Positions 42,474 through 52,496 of a stretch of 64,000 nt of DNA are shown here, piece by piece. The stretch spans positions 124,001 to 188,000 of the forward strand of contig VCMS01000012.1 of NCBI GenBank assembly GCA_022539475.1, read 5' to 3'. A program made the translations under genes and the position numbers. The notes under the pieces were generated by a model that did no database searches, had not been told where the DNA came from, and saw only the letters and a program-made list of their open reading frames with translations. Each line of letters opens with the position of its first letter. Position 1 is the first letter of the stretch. Source of the DNA: Gracilaria domingensis. Its lineage: Eukaryota; Rhodophyta; Florideophyceae; Gracilariales; Gracilariaceae.

Positions 42474-43272
42474 TTAGAAGAAGAAGCGCGCAACAGGGGA
42501 ATCATCTGGTGGGCAAATGGGAGGTGAGCATGGGAGGAACTCGCGTTGTTGTTGAGGTGCGCCTCGAGCAGAACATAAGACATGACATTACGTAGGGCGC
42601 TGATGCGGCGGGATCTCACCTTCGCGCGCATCATGCTCGACATGGCTCTGGCGCAGTTTCGGGATGTGGACGCTGGCCAATCAGAGTGCGCGAGGGCTAC
42701 CGGCGGTTCCTTGCGTGGCGCGCCTTGCATCCAGGGTAACCGCTGCAAGTAGCCGTTTCGCGCGCGCCGCACGCGACGCCGCCGTCGCCCAATCAGCGCC
42801 GTCGGCGGCGCGAATTGGCCGCGAATGCATGTCAATCGCTGCAAATATGAGCGCACGTTTCCAAAAAATCGGGGCGAGTGTGCAAGCGGCGGGCGCCAAG
42901 TGTTCCGCAAGCGGCGGTGCTCCGATCAAACGCCGGTGCGCGTTCGCTCCGTTCGATGGCAGATACTGCGCTGTTTGCCTCAGCAACCCTACCGCCGTCA
43001 GATTGTATTCCATCCGCAGCCGCCGCCAAGCGGATACAAGACGGCACGTGCCTCTTCTTTACGGTGATGCGCTGCCAGCTCCGCATGTTTTGACTGAGCC
43101 TCTGCCGGTGAATTCGTGCGTCTTTCGTTGGCATGCCGCCGTCTTGTCTCTTCTTCTTCCAGACACCGTGTGCCCGTCGCGTACACCAGCGCCGCTCTGT
43201 AGCCCCGTGCCGCTCATCGATCGCCAACACGTCTTCCCCGTCGTCCCGCCCATTCAGCCGTGCTAAGCAATC
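42474..43272. promoter_or_regulatory. CpG-rich divergent promoter with CCAAT boxes
   Basis: 800 bases between two divergent genes, rich in CG dinucleotides. CCAATCAG occurs at about 42675 and 42790, the second within CGCCCAATCAGCGCC (42786-42800), which matches in inverse the SmpB/Mei2-like promoter motif. An inverted box (ATTGGCC) lies at about 42814. Overlapping Arg/Ala/Cys-rich frames up to 200 codons (42664-43266, +) reflect composition and lack any domain. Confidence 0.55.
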
Positions 43273-44490
43273 ATGACAGCCTTCGTCACTTCCCTCTCGC
43301 CGCTTCCCACTTCGCCCCCACGCTCAGGCACCTTGCGTCGCATGCGCAAGCCGCGCATGACCGTATCCGTCCCCGAGAATCCCAAGCCCAGCCGACAAAA
43401 CCTGCAGCGGCGCTCCGTCATCGCCTTACGAGGTCTTTCTGACCTCGGCGGCATGACCATTCTCCACGAGCTCACTGCTCGTCTAATACTTCCAACCACG
43501 CTAACAGCCTCCATGGCTGCCGACACACAGCTTTTGCTGGGCGGACTTGTGGGCGTATGGACCGCCGCGCTCTTTGCGGAGCGCATGCGATTTGAGACAA
43601 TGTCGCTCATTCGAGAGACAGAACAGCTCCCAAGTAGATGGGATGCCTCCATTATATACACGCCCTCCCTAGAGGAGAATGAAGTTGATGATGCTGTCGC
43701 ATGGCTCTATGCCTTTGAGGAGCTTGATGGTCTCGCTGCAGCCGATATGCTCACCGCCTTGGCCTCTGCTGGCTCTCCCACCACTCGTCTTCGTCTTGCG
43801 GAGGCGCTTAGTTCTTACCCTGTCCCTTCAAACGTTTCAGCATCTGTTCTAACTGCACTTCAAAACGATACCAACCCTCTTGTTCGACGCGCTGCCCAAT
43901 CTGCTTTGCAGACACTACAGACTCCACTTCTCGTATCCTCTTCAACAGATGGAAGCGATGTATTACAACCATCTGCAGATCCTGAGCACGACTACGCTCG
44001 AGCAGTGCTTGATCGAATCTTCGAACAATCTGCAAACCCTTACCTAATACCATTCGACGAAGAACGAGCTCTGCCGGCTTCGTTGGCAAACGATTCCCAA
44101 GCTGGATGGCTTCGAGAGCTCGTAGCCGATAGAGTGGAGTGCATGGGAAAGGCTGCTCTATCAAAACCGGATCTTCGTCAGCTGCGCGCGTCCGTTGTTC
44201 GAGACTCTCATCTGCCACAGAATCCTGTTGATGTTACCGCACTTAGATCGGCAGATATCAATGTCCCTTTGTTTGAAGGTTTGAAGTGGTCGGAGATTCA
44301 TGGCTTATGTACACTTGCTATTCTTCCCGCGGCTTACGAGTTGCTTTCCTTGCTTGATGGCGTGGATCTTCCGTTGCGGTTTGTAGGGCTTGGATGGCTT
44401 CTTGCGTTTGGAGGTCTCGTCGCTTATCCTCAAAGCGGCGACTTGTGGCGAAAGCTGAAGAAACTCACTGATGAGAAAATAATATCGTAA
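43273..44490 (+). CDS. Possible plastid-targeted helical-repeat membrane protein, function unknown
   Basis: 405 residues. Residues 1-45 are Ser/Pro/Arg-rich without acidic residues, like a plastid or mitochondrial transit peptide. A hydrophobic segment lies at about 85-105 (LLLGGLVGVWTAALFAE). Residues 140-215 contain helical HEAT-like units (DDAVAWLYAFEELDGLAAAD, ALQNDTNPLVRRAAQSALQT). Near the C-terminus two hydrophobic stretches occur (IHGLCTLAILPAAYELLSLL and FVGLGWLLAFGGLVAY). I do not recognise the family. The ATG at 43273 is the first in frame after the CpG-rich leader. It is divergent from the 618-residue membrane protein. Confidence 0.75.
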   Translation: MTAFVTSLSPLPTSPPRSGTLRRMRKPRMTVSVPENPKPSRQNLQRRSVIALRGLSDLGGMTILHELTARLILPTTLTASMAADTQLLLGGLVGVWTAALFAERMRFETMSLIRETEQLPSRWDASIIYTPSLEENEVDDAVAWLYAFEELDGLAAADMLTALASAGSPTTRLRLAEALSSYPVPSNVSASVLTALQNDTNPLVRRAAQSALQTLQTPLLVSSSTDGSDVLQPSADPEHDYARAVLDRIFEQSANPYLIPFDEERALPASLANDSQAGWLRELVADRVECMGKAALSKPDLRQLRASVVRDSHLPQNPVDVTALRSADINVPLFEGLKWSEIHGLCTLAILPAAYELLSLLDGVDLPLRFVGLGWLLAFGGLVAYPQSGDLWRKLKKLTDEKIIS

Positions 44491-45246
44491 TGAAGTGGGA
44501 CGTGTTGAGAAGCACTTCTTCTTCAAGCACGGACGCAGAGTTTTATCGAAGCTATCAATTTCAAAATGTTTCACAAAGCCTAACGTAAAATGTACATGAT
44601 CACCAAACACGTTTTTGTTCATGAAGCGCTACTGAAACATACAAACTTTGTCGACGCGGAAACGAATGTTTCACTTTCTGCTACTGCGAACTAGGCGACA
44701 TTGCATCTGAACTACGATAATCTTTCATGAAGGAAGTCCCCCTCCACGGTCGTGTTCACTACGTGTACTTGAAATACAAAAACTGATTTAGCTACATTTC
44801 TATGTTGGCTACAAAAAGGATGCAGACTTTTCAACGCAACATGTTCCTGCCTGACATATATCACACTGGAGCCCATCTCTTCTCATTCAGAGTCACTTCC
44901 CCAACCAAGATTATCCTGGGTGTGAACTCTTGGTGGTCCCTCGCTGTACTCCAATAATATGGGTGGAAATAGATAAGGACTGGCAGAGAACGACGCAGAG
45001 CTTTTCGTGAAGGGCCTTAGGCATCCCGATTCTTGTTCCCATGAAAACATGGTGTACCATGCATATATGATATACTTTGCTCTACCACTCTGTTCGCCCG
45101 ATACACGTAACATTTCAACGGTGAGAAGCCGGTCATTCATAAAGCAACGGATTCGATCGTGTGACTGTGATTGGCACGTACAATGGTTTGAAGAACTACC
45201 TATTCGAGGCCGAAGGTTCGCTTTACGATTCTACTCGATCACGTTC
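44491..45246. other. Intergenic region between convergent genes
   Basis: 756 bases between the stops of the 405-residue gene (+) and the CS/Sel1 gene (-). Frames of up to about 105 codons on both strands lack domains. Nothing further is seen. Confidence 0.5.
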
Positions 45247-46806
45247 TTATAGACGATTGTGCCACCAATATCTGAGGGCAAATAGTGATGCGCTGATACC
45301 AGCTACTGCCATGGTCCCATATGCCGCATACCTGACCTTTTGCAATGCGAGTTCCTTTCGTCTCATTTTTTCCTCGGGGGGTAATTCACGTCTCATTCGT
45401 TCTCTTCTAATTTTGGCGGCAGTCGCCATTCTCTCTGCAAACTGTGCCTTTGTAAGCTGTGGGGGTTTCAGCTGCGGGTTTATCGCATGAGCGCGCTCGA
45501 ACCATTGCTGCGCTAGTTCAGGATCAAGGTCGCACCCAGATCCATTGAGAAACATAACACCTAAGTTAAACATAGCGACCGGGTTTCCCAGCCCAGCGGA
45601 CAGTTTCCACCAGCGTACTGCTTCCTCAGGGTTAGGCTCCACTCCAGGAGCACCCTGGTTATATATCAAGCCAAGCTGAAATGCGGCAGAAGGATCCAAA
45701 GCCCCGTTCTCTAGTGCGTAACGGTACAGTTTTACTGCCTCCGCATCATCTTGCTTGACACCGACACCATGGTGATAGAAAGTAGCTAGTTGTAAAGCGG
45801 ATTCAACAGAGTTTCGCCCGCCTTGTTTAAAAGCGTTCCGATACTCCTCCACAAGCTTCGGAAGGTCAGCTCTCGTTAGCATTTTGCGGGTAGTAGTGGG
45901 TCGCTGATTCCGTTGTCCTTGTGGGGCTCGAGGTTCACGAGAAGGAGCTGTGGTATCCTTCGTTACTTCCTCGACAATGTTGTTGACAACTGACTCGACA
46001 GATTGCTTCAAGTCATTCTCGGCAGAATCGCTTTCTTGCGATGGCTTGTCAGCTGAGGGCGCTCTTTGGGGTTCTGAAGTGACAACGCTTCTCGCCGATA
46101 GCGGGGTAGTAGTGGTAGTATGAGTGGTTTCGGCGACAGTTTCGGAGCTTTCACCATTGACGAATGTATGGTTTTGTGCTACAATAGAGTAATCGGCAAC
46201 GTCATCAGTTGAGAACAGTCTTGCCCACCATTGAACTTTTGACTTCTCAACCTCGACAATGAGCTTTCGAGATAAAGAGGCGGCCTCCAGCCCCCACATA
46301 CATCCGGCAACATCTATATCAGCTACAAACTTGCGGTCTAGATTGAAATAGGGCTGTTGAGCGTGAGCGTGAGGTGAACGAATGTTAATAGCAATAGAGT
46401 TAGAATCAAAGTGAATGCTAATGTGTTCTTTTCGCACGTGATCTGGAACGTGAATGTTGAGAGTAAGTGAATCCATCGTCTGCGTCCATGTGAGCGGTGT
46501 GTCTGCTATACGTCTGAGACGATGATCTCCAATCGCAACGCCTTGCATACTGGGAGTTTGAGCTTTTGTAGCAGCGGCAGAGTCTGACTGAACGCGAGTG
46601 ACAAGGTTGTTGATGAGAGTCTGCACTCTAGCCTTCTCCGACTTCAAGGTAGCCCTGGTGACAGCCTCGTTCACGACGTGCTCAACAAGGCCGTCAACAG
46701 TCTCTTTCAACGACTCGGGCTTGAAGGACGGGGCAGGCTTGACGGCGGGACGCGGTCGCGCAGCGCGCGGAGGCGGCGTGGGCGACAGCGAGGCGCTCGA
46801 GGCCAT
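45247..46806 (-). CDS. CS-domain (p23/NudC-like) plus Sel1-repeat protein with C-terminal membrane anchor
   Basis: 519 residues from the ATG at 46804-46806 (MASSASLSP). The frame is open to 46932, but only via a non-ATG codon. Order: a Pro/Ala/Arg-rich N-terminus (1-30); a helical segment (30-75); a CS/p23-like beta-sandwich at about 105-199 (WTQTMDSLTLNIHVPDHVRK, SRKLIVEVEKSKVQWW); a Ser/Thr/Glu-rich linker; and three Sel1/TPR-like repeats at about 333-443 (ALQLATFYHHGVGVKQDDAEAV, AFQLGLIYNQGAPGVEPN, AMFNLGVMFLNGSG). A basic helix and a transmembrane segment near 494-511, followed by YWWHNRL, finish it. The design suggests a tail-anchored co-chaperone or adaptor with the repeats facing the cytosol (inference). 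The N-terminus could also be read as an organelle presequence. Confidence 0.87.
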   Translation of the reverse strand: MASSASLSPTPPPRAARPRPAVKPAPSFKPESLKETVDGLVEHVVNEAVTRATLKSEKARVQTLINNLVTRVQSDSAAATKAQTPSMQGVAIGDHRLRRIADTPLTWTQTMDSLTLNIHVPDHVRKEHISIHFDSNSIAINIRSPHAHAQQPYFNLDRKFVADIDVAGCMWGLEAASLSRKLIVEVEKSKVQWWARLFSTDDVADYSIVAQNHTFVNGESSETVAETTHTTTTTPLSARSVVTSEPQRAPSADKPSQESDSAENDLKQSVESVVNNIVEEVTKDTTAPSREPRAPQGQRNQRPTTTRKMLTRADLPKLVEEYRNAFKQGGRNSVESALQLATFYHHGVGVKQDDAEAVKLYRYALENGALDPSAAFQLGLIYNQGAPGVEPNPEEAVRWWKLSAGLGNPVAMFNLGVMFLNGSGCDLDPELAQQWFERAHAINPQLKPPQLTKAQFAERMATAAKIRRERMRRELPPEEKMRRKELALQKVRYAAYGTMAVAGISASLFALRYWWHNRL

Positions 46807-47377
46807 AGCTGACTCTGGGCTGCAAGCGGGCGTGAGCTCGTGGGCGAGGTATGAAGCGTACCCACCGCTGGTACGGCAGCAGGCTAGTGGCAACCAAAGC
46901 TGTCTGCGGTGACGGCGGCCGGCCGGTGGCACGTGCTCGCGTGAAATTCACGCCGTCTGCGAGCCGCTGCCGCCGCGCGGATGCGCTCCGGCTCGTGTGT
47001 GTCTGCAACCGAGCGCCGATTGGAATGATGTGTCACTGTGCTGCCTTCTGTCAGCCCGCACGTTTGTTTGCTTACATCCATGCCGGCCACGTGTTACGCG
47101 ATTTCGTTCCCATTTCCATTCATTATTCATTCAAACCCCTCTCAAAGTCGCGGGTTTCTGTCCAGACCGCCAAGCTAGTCGCTTCAATGTCACCACGCGA
47201 CCAAGACCCCAGTCTTGGTCACCAATTGTTGCAGCTGTTAGGCAGCTGCGTTGTCGCACAGCCATAGGAACACAAAGAAAGAAAAAAAAAAAACGAGTAA
47301 AGCTACAGTACTGTTTCTGTGTGGAGAGGACAAAGTGCAGACCACTTGCCGGCAATCTCTATATTCCTTAGCTCAGT
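46807..47377. promoter_or_regulatory. Upstream region of the CS/Sel1 gene
   Basis: 570 bases between the CS/Sel1 start and the carrier stop. It is CG-rich to about 47010, with an ATTGG box at about 47018-47022. A GAAAGAAAAAAAAAAAA tract at 47277-47293 lies near the carrier 3' end. No gene is seen. Confidence 0.45.
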
Positions 47378-48517
47378 TCAGCGCTTAGAATTTGAATTAA
47401 TTAAATCGCCTAGAGAGCTTCGATGAAGTCGTTCCATTTGGTCAGGAATAGGAAGGCTTCCCAGAAGAAAGAACTTCTTCAATATTGAGAACTGCAAGGC
47501 CGTCATCACACCCACCATCACAAACCGCGGCGCCAAACCTCGCGTTAGCGCGTTTCTCAAACCATCTTCGACGATAATCCCCATCCCAGACTTTCCGCGG
47601 TTGGAACGCACCGTAAACCTTGAGAGCACGTAGTCTGCTGGCTGAGACATTATGGTGGAAATCAATCCAACGCCAAATCCACTAATGATTGTAATTCTTG
47701 ACTCCCATCGCCATCTCTGCTCTGCACTTGCATACGTCATCAGCTTCGATCGAAAAGAGTCGAAGAGATACAGCTGAGCCACAGAAAGAGGTATATGTCT
47801 AGACCACAACGCAAAGACTGGACGAAAAGGGAACCCGGTTATCGCTCGATTTGCATACATTTTCCTCATAGTCGGAATAGTTTTTTTCGTCCATGTGCCA
47901 GGAGCGCTCGTCTCCATCTTGAGTTTCACCATTGCAAAAGGAGAAAGAGGAATCACTGCAACGAGCTCTGCGCTTGTCATGCTAACGCACTTTATAATGT
48001 TCTCGTGTTTCTTTGCCGTTTTCGAACCGAGTCTCGTTTGAAAAAATTCTTGAAACCAGTCATACATATAAAACTTTACATACCCGTATAAAGAATACCC
48101 GATAAGTGTCGGCGTTAATCCTCTGTGGAATGCGCTTCCCCCTTCCGCGGCGAACAAATATCGGACTGTGGATGACACATTTTGATACTTCTGCGAGTTT
48201 GCTTGCATGTTACTTTTTATGATGTCCAAGCTTATCAACAGACCCTGAGGCAGTGCACTCGCCAAAGCACCCGCAGTTCCAAGTTTTTGTCTACGAAGTC
48301 GGAAATAGGAATCATCTCCGGGAAAGCTAGTCGCATGATTTTCAATCGCGGAGCATGGAACACATGAGGTCGTTCTGTAATACGAAAAAGGATATGCCAC
48401 TTTTAGAGCATTTGCGCTGAGCTTCTGAATTGATTTGTCAGAATGCGGATCGTCCTTCCATCGAAGCATGCCATAGAGCCCAGAAATGCTATATCTCTCT
48501 TTCCGCACCAATATCAT
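47378..48517 (-). CDS. Mitochondrial carrier family (SLC25) protein, phosphate-carrier-like
   Basis: 379 residues, three-repeat mitochondrial carrier, inner-membrane solute transport. The three signature loops are LPQGLLISLDIIKSNMQ (about 90-106), PLSPFAMVKLKME (about 195-207) and MSQPADYVLSRFTV (about 292-305). GLTPTLIGYSLYGYVKFYMYDWF and GLAPRFVMVGVMTALQFSIL closely follow the phosphate carrier (PiC/SLC25A3) pattern. In repeat 1 the usual Pro before x-D is Ser. The N-terminal 75 residues resemble a presequence with extra length, and the C-terminus extends beyond the last helix. Phosphate as substrate is inferred from the loop context. The start is ATG 48515-48517. It lies in a head-to-tail arrangement with the CS/Sel1 gene. 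Confidence 0.85.
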   Translation of the reverse strand: MILVRKERYSISGLYGMLRWKDDPHSDKSIQKLSANALKVAYPFSYYRTTSCVPCSAIENHATSFPGDDSYFRLRRQKLGTAGALASALPQGLLISLDIIKSNMQANSQKYQNVSSTVRYLFAAEGGSAFHRGLTPTLIGYSLYGYVKFYMYDWFQEFFQTRLGSKTAKKHENIIKCVSMTSAELVAVIPLSPFAMVKLKMETSAPGTWTKKTIPTMRKMYANRAITGFPFRPVFALWSRHIPLSVAQLYLFDSFRSKLMTYASAEQRWRWESRITIISGFGVGLISTIMSQPADYVLSRFTVRSNRGKSGMGIIVEDGLRNALTRGLAPRFVMVGVMTALQFSILKKFFLLGSLPIPDQMERLHRSSLGDLINSNSKR

Positions 48518-49949
48518 GGCGCATCGCTGTGGCGTCTATCATTACAACCTTTGAAGAATTCCATCGTGATTCTACCAGTGCTTTTATTGCTCACAGCGAC
48601 ATTATCCAGCTCAAAAGTCGGGAAATACAGTCTGGGCCATAACAAAATTAGAAACGAAGTCAGACGACATTTTCATAGACGTATTACGAAGGATAGAACG
48701 TTATTGGAGTTAGATATGGATCGCTAGAAAATGGGGCTGGCCTCAAGAGATATTACGAAGCAGAAGGGTCGAAGGAAGCCATAGCACCAACTTGGGCCAA
48801 CAGTTATCATCAATCACAACCGCATTGATTGCTCACGTAGTTCGAATGCAACAATTGCGTTTGATGCGGAATATCACCCTCGAATTGAGTGTCAGGTGAT
48901 AGGCAAGCTCGTTTAAGGAGGAGGCTTGCAGAATAGTGGACGAATGCAGTCTTGATTGTGGTTCCATGACCCCGCCAATAAAAATGTTCCGAATGAAAAC
49001 ACTTATGAAAGACTGGTAAGCTTTAGGACTGAGTCGGGCCAGAATGTCAGAGTCAGGAATGGGCATGGGCCATCACTCGATGGTCCAAGTCATCACTCGA
49101 TCGACAATGCCATTTAAAGCGATTCGTGGAGTATCCGGGCTCCCCTTTGGACTGACCCCTTGGAGCAGCAGGAAATATTTCCATCCTGCCTTCGCGGCTA
49201 CACTTCTCTAAATTCTCATTCAGTTGGTCCTTCAAAAGACAGCAACTACCTTGAGGCCATAAAAACGTATGTGTCGACAGTGCTTGTAACTCACTGGGTT
49301 CGCTAAGGACCTCCAATCACCTATACAATCTTCCCTCTAGATACCTTTTCCACCTGCTGCAGAAAGAAAGACCTATCCCACTCACTAGGCTCCCATGCGA
49401 CACACAGCACAAATAACGTACATAGTTATAAAGTGGGCTTTCCATATACTCTTCAAGTGATGTTTCGTTTATAGACTACCTAACAAAAATAAAGTCTACA
49501 GACCGAAGAATGTCATACCAAGAAAACAGGTCGTTGAACGCTGGACGTTGAGCTAACGTCTTCATTAAGCACGTTTATAATTAGTTTCTGCTACACAGGG
49601 TAGCAACAATAACTACTATGCTACTTCCAGATTTAACTCGCGCCTCTCTTGAATTTAGACTATGAGTCAGCGCGAGAGCTGCTTCTGCCCCATTTCTTAT
49701 TGGAGCAGCACCAAATCTTAGCTCTCCCCCCGCTAATCTTGAGCCTGCTTTCTTGATCCAGGCGACATTCATGAGGAATCTGGTCCTTCATCTTTGACCA
49801 ACATCCACTTCGAATATGCCTGCAGCCTCTGCTTTTCTTCGTTAATCCAATTCCTAGAAACGTGCGGCTACATTTAGGGACATCCAAGGCGGCTTTGCGC
49901 AATCCTTACACACGTGCGCTCCCGTCACAACCGTCCCTTTATTATCAGT
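48518..49949. other. Gene-poor region upstream of the carrier gene
   Basis: 1.4 kb with no supported gene. The left end is the promoter of the carrier. Frames of up to 94 codons have no domain. The right end meets repeat R1. Confidence 0.45.
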
Positions 49950-50612
49950 AGGCATTGAGGCGAATTTGGACCCGGGAGGTGGTTAAACTCGTCCGAGCGA
50001 TCGGTCAGCTTGCTGGTCGCTCTCATGGACCTGGGTGGTAAGTCGCTAAAATGCCCCCGTCTAGCTGCACGTTCGCAGTAGGTCACGAGCAGGGCATCGG
50101 AGAAAGATCCTACCGCCGTTTCCCTGAATTTTTCCCTCTGAAGGAAGTGCTCTAACGGAGCCACTGGACGGGGGTTTTTTCCAGGGTTTTCCCGGACGGA
50201 CTACACTAGGGTTGGACGACGGTGAGAGGCTACGGACTGGTTCTTGCACCTGGTTTCGCCGATGATATGAGGATTGGGTGAAAAGAACGTCGCTCATGGT
50301 TTCTTGAGTGGCCAACGTGGTACATGCGGAGCGCCTTGTCGTGGTGTGCCCCTCTGCCGACGGTCTCTAGAGGATGAATGAAGAGATGAAAGGGTTAAGA
50401 TGGCGATAAGCGTCGGTAGCAAAACGCCCGCGGTCGGAAACACCTAAGATATCTAATACTATCTCATCGTAGTCCAGCAAGTGTAGTGCAGCTACTGGTT
50501 AGTAGTTTGTGGCTGCGGTGTAGAGGTATTATAGGTCGTTGGGTCTTTAGCAAACCCACTGGTAGAAGCGTAATTAGCTTCAAAAACCGTTCCATAAAGG
50601 AGGAGGAGGAGA
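49950..50612. repeat. Dispersed repeat family R1, longest copy
   Basis: 50165-50612 is nearly identical to 10084-10545, and 49950-50164 extends it with sequence that the 10 kb copy lacks but the 16.7 kb copy has. Minus-strand reading of 49950-50160 gives a protein-like stretch (PLEHFLQREKFRET, then RGHFSDLPPR). It is conserved in part at 16.9 kb, consistent with a decayed mobile-element ORF. Confidence 0.88.
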
Positions 50613-50895
50613 GAGAGGCAAATTTGATGTCGTTAATGCCATATTCTCGATTTGATTTGAACTTTGCAGCGCATCTGCCGCATTTGAATATCAGCCTTCT
50701 TCTATATCTCTTCCAGCAATTGCGAAACAAGGCTTCCCGGTACCTAGAGGGTACCCGGATTTCCAACCCGGTGAATACGTCTGAGGAATAATGCCGGACG
50801 ACTTCACTTGCCCTCATAGCATTCTCTTATTTGCTTCGATTCGTTCTTCAAATGTCCACGCGCGAGAAGGCGGGCTTGGTTTCGGGCTTCGTCTT

Positions 50896-50982
50896 GAGGT
50901 AGGGGACGGAGAAGGTATCACTGATGAAGTAGGCGACGAAGAAGGTGTCACCGATGAAGTAGGCGACGGAGAAGGCGAAGCA
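50896..50982. repeat. Three 30-nt tandem units
   Basis: Units at 50896-50925, 50926-50955 and 50956-50982 (last incomplete) differ by a few bases and keep frame. Plus strand reads EVGDGEGITD repeats within a 64-codon frame (50791-50985). Minus strand reads PSPSPTSSVT repeats within an 80-codon frame (50814-51056), the sort of Ser/Pro linker common in wall or secreted proteins. Neither frame can be assigned to a full gene. Confidence 0.85.
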
Positions 50983-51074
50983 TAGCAATAGGAACTTCCT
51001 GACTTGCACTTTACCGTCGTAAATACCGAAGGGATCTTGACATGCATTGTGCACAAGACTTTCTTTCTTTATTT

Positions 51075-51352
51075 TGGACAGTAGTTTCTGATTCCTAAAC
51101 TACAGTAGAGCCTCAGAGGAGGTTCTCTCTCTTTAGAAAGGCCAAGAAGTTCTGTGAGTATGTCTTATCAGGTACTGCACAAGACACTATGAAGATATTC
51201 ATTCCCGTGTTGCATGTGCATAGACAGATACTTCCATTAGGAGTAATAGCAGATGTCTGGGGTCCCGTTGCAATCGCACCTAATTGCTTCGACCACAAGA
51301 CCGGAGCCAGTTCATTGATATCATCAGAATTCCAAATGTTCCAACACTCCAT
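51075..51352 (-). mobile_element. LINE 3' fragment C (degenerate)
   Basis: Minus-strand translation ends NFLAFLKRENLL, matching the LLAFLTRENFL end of fragment A. The LINE-like TTCTGATTCCTAAACTAC segment lies at 51087-51104, just to the left. The zinc-knuckle is scrambled (CLCTCNTGMN). Only weak similarity remains upstream. Confidence 0.6.
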
Positions 51353-51564
51353 CCAGTGCCTTCATACGTGAAGAAGAAGACTCTGCACTGCGAATGTGGC
51401 GTAGATGTCGACAAACAACACTGAGATGTTGTTGTGCTCGGACAGGGAGCGCTGGCTATCCTGTCTGTCCACGAGGACTCTGAGCGGAGGAAAACGCGAG
51501 CAACGACACAGGTCTGCTTGCTCTTGCAGTATGCTTTACTGTTGCGACTAGATTCCTGTCCGGG

Positions 51565-51569
51565 CTAGA
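51565..51569. repeat. Target-site duplication, left (CTAGA)
   Basis: CTAGA directly precedes the left LTR and is repeated at 62549-62553 directly after the right LTR. This is the 5-bp duplication expected of Ty3/gypsy integration. Confidence 0.93.
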
Positions 51570-52332
51570 TGTAGTGCAAATTGCGCCAATATTATGCGCA
51601 TTTTACAGTGCATATTATGCACCGGGTGTCCATTGCTGGACCCCGGCCTGCTGGCACATTTCTTAGAATTAGTAATTTATTTTGCCTAATATTTTAGGAA
51701 TTTACACTGGCACGCCTCGGCCTCCACAGTACTTAGGTGTGCCGACTGCGCGCCAGCTTCACTCAGTAAACCTCAACGAGGCCTTTGGCTCTGATCTTCT
51801 TGCCGCTTGCGCACGGTCACCAGCCCCATCCTGGGGAATACCGCCGCAATTCCGGGCTGATCAACCAACCTCCGTCCCTGAGGAGTACTAATCCGTCGTC
51901 ACGGCACTTTTCTTATCTATTTTATTGTTGTCATTTCCGTCTTACGGCTTTCGCTACTCTGCCCTACATTGTAGGTTTGTTTTATTTTGTCTCGGGAGTT
52001 TTCCCGCTTATCGCGAGTCAGTGCTCCGCAGTGCGGCTCGCTTGTTGATCTTTTGTCGTCCCATACCGTTGGGCTGGATAACCCCACTCGCTGTGGCTCG
52101 CCGGAACCATCCGGATACCTACGCCGATTCTACCCCTTCTACCTCCGACTGCACGCCCAGATCGGGGCCACCCGGATTTACACCCGGCTCGTGTTGGCCC
52201 TATCGGAGGGTTCTGCCGCTCGACTGCCCTTCACAGGGAGAGGGAGCAGGGCCTGAACACCCTGAGGTGCTCGTCCGCGACGCGGCTTGTTGTTTTCCGT
52301 CGAGGGTTTTCCCGCGAGGGTTTTGCACCACA
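51570..52332 (+). repeat. 5' LTR of the gypsy element
   Basis: 763 bp, TG...CA ends. Matches 61805-62548 except for one A/C difference near 52082, an extra 6 nt near 52240 and an extra 13 nt near 52315. A candidate primer-binding site, TGGTCTCCCGAC, starts at 52336, three bases after the LTR; I could not assign its tRNA. Confidence 0.95.
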
Positions 52333-52496
52333 AACTGGTCTCCCGACTTAGAATCGGCTTAATTGGCCAACGTTCGTTGGAGTTGGTTCGTTTGTTTCGA
52401 GCCCAGATAGCTGGGAATATCCGTTCTTACGGTTCTCTCATTGTCCGTTTTCGGAAGTTGTTTTGGTTGCCCATTGGCCGACTGTGTCGGTGAACG

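Noticed and set aside
42664..43266. 200-codon plus-strand frame in the divergent promoter
   Set aside because: It lies in CpG-rich DNA, is overlapped by minus-strand frames of 110-132 codons, and has no domain.
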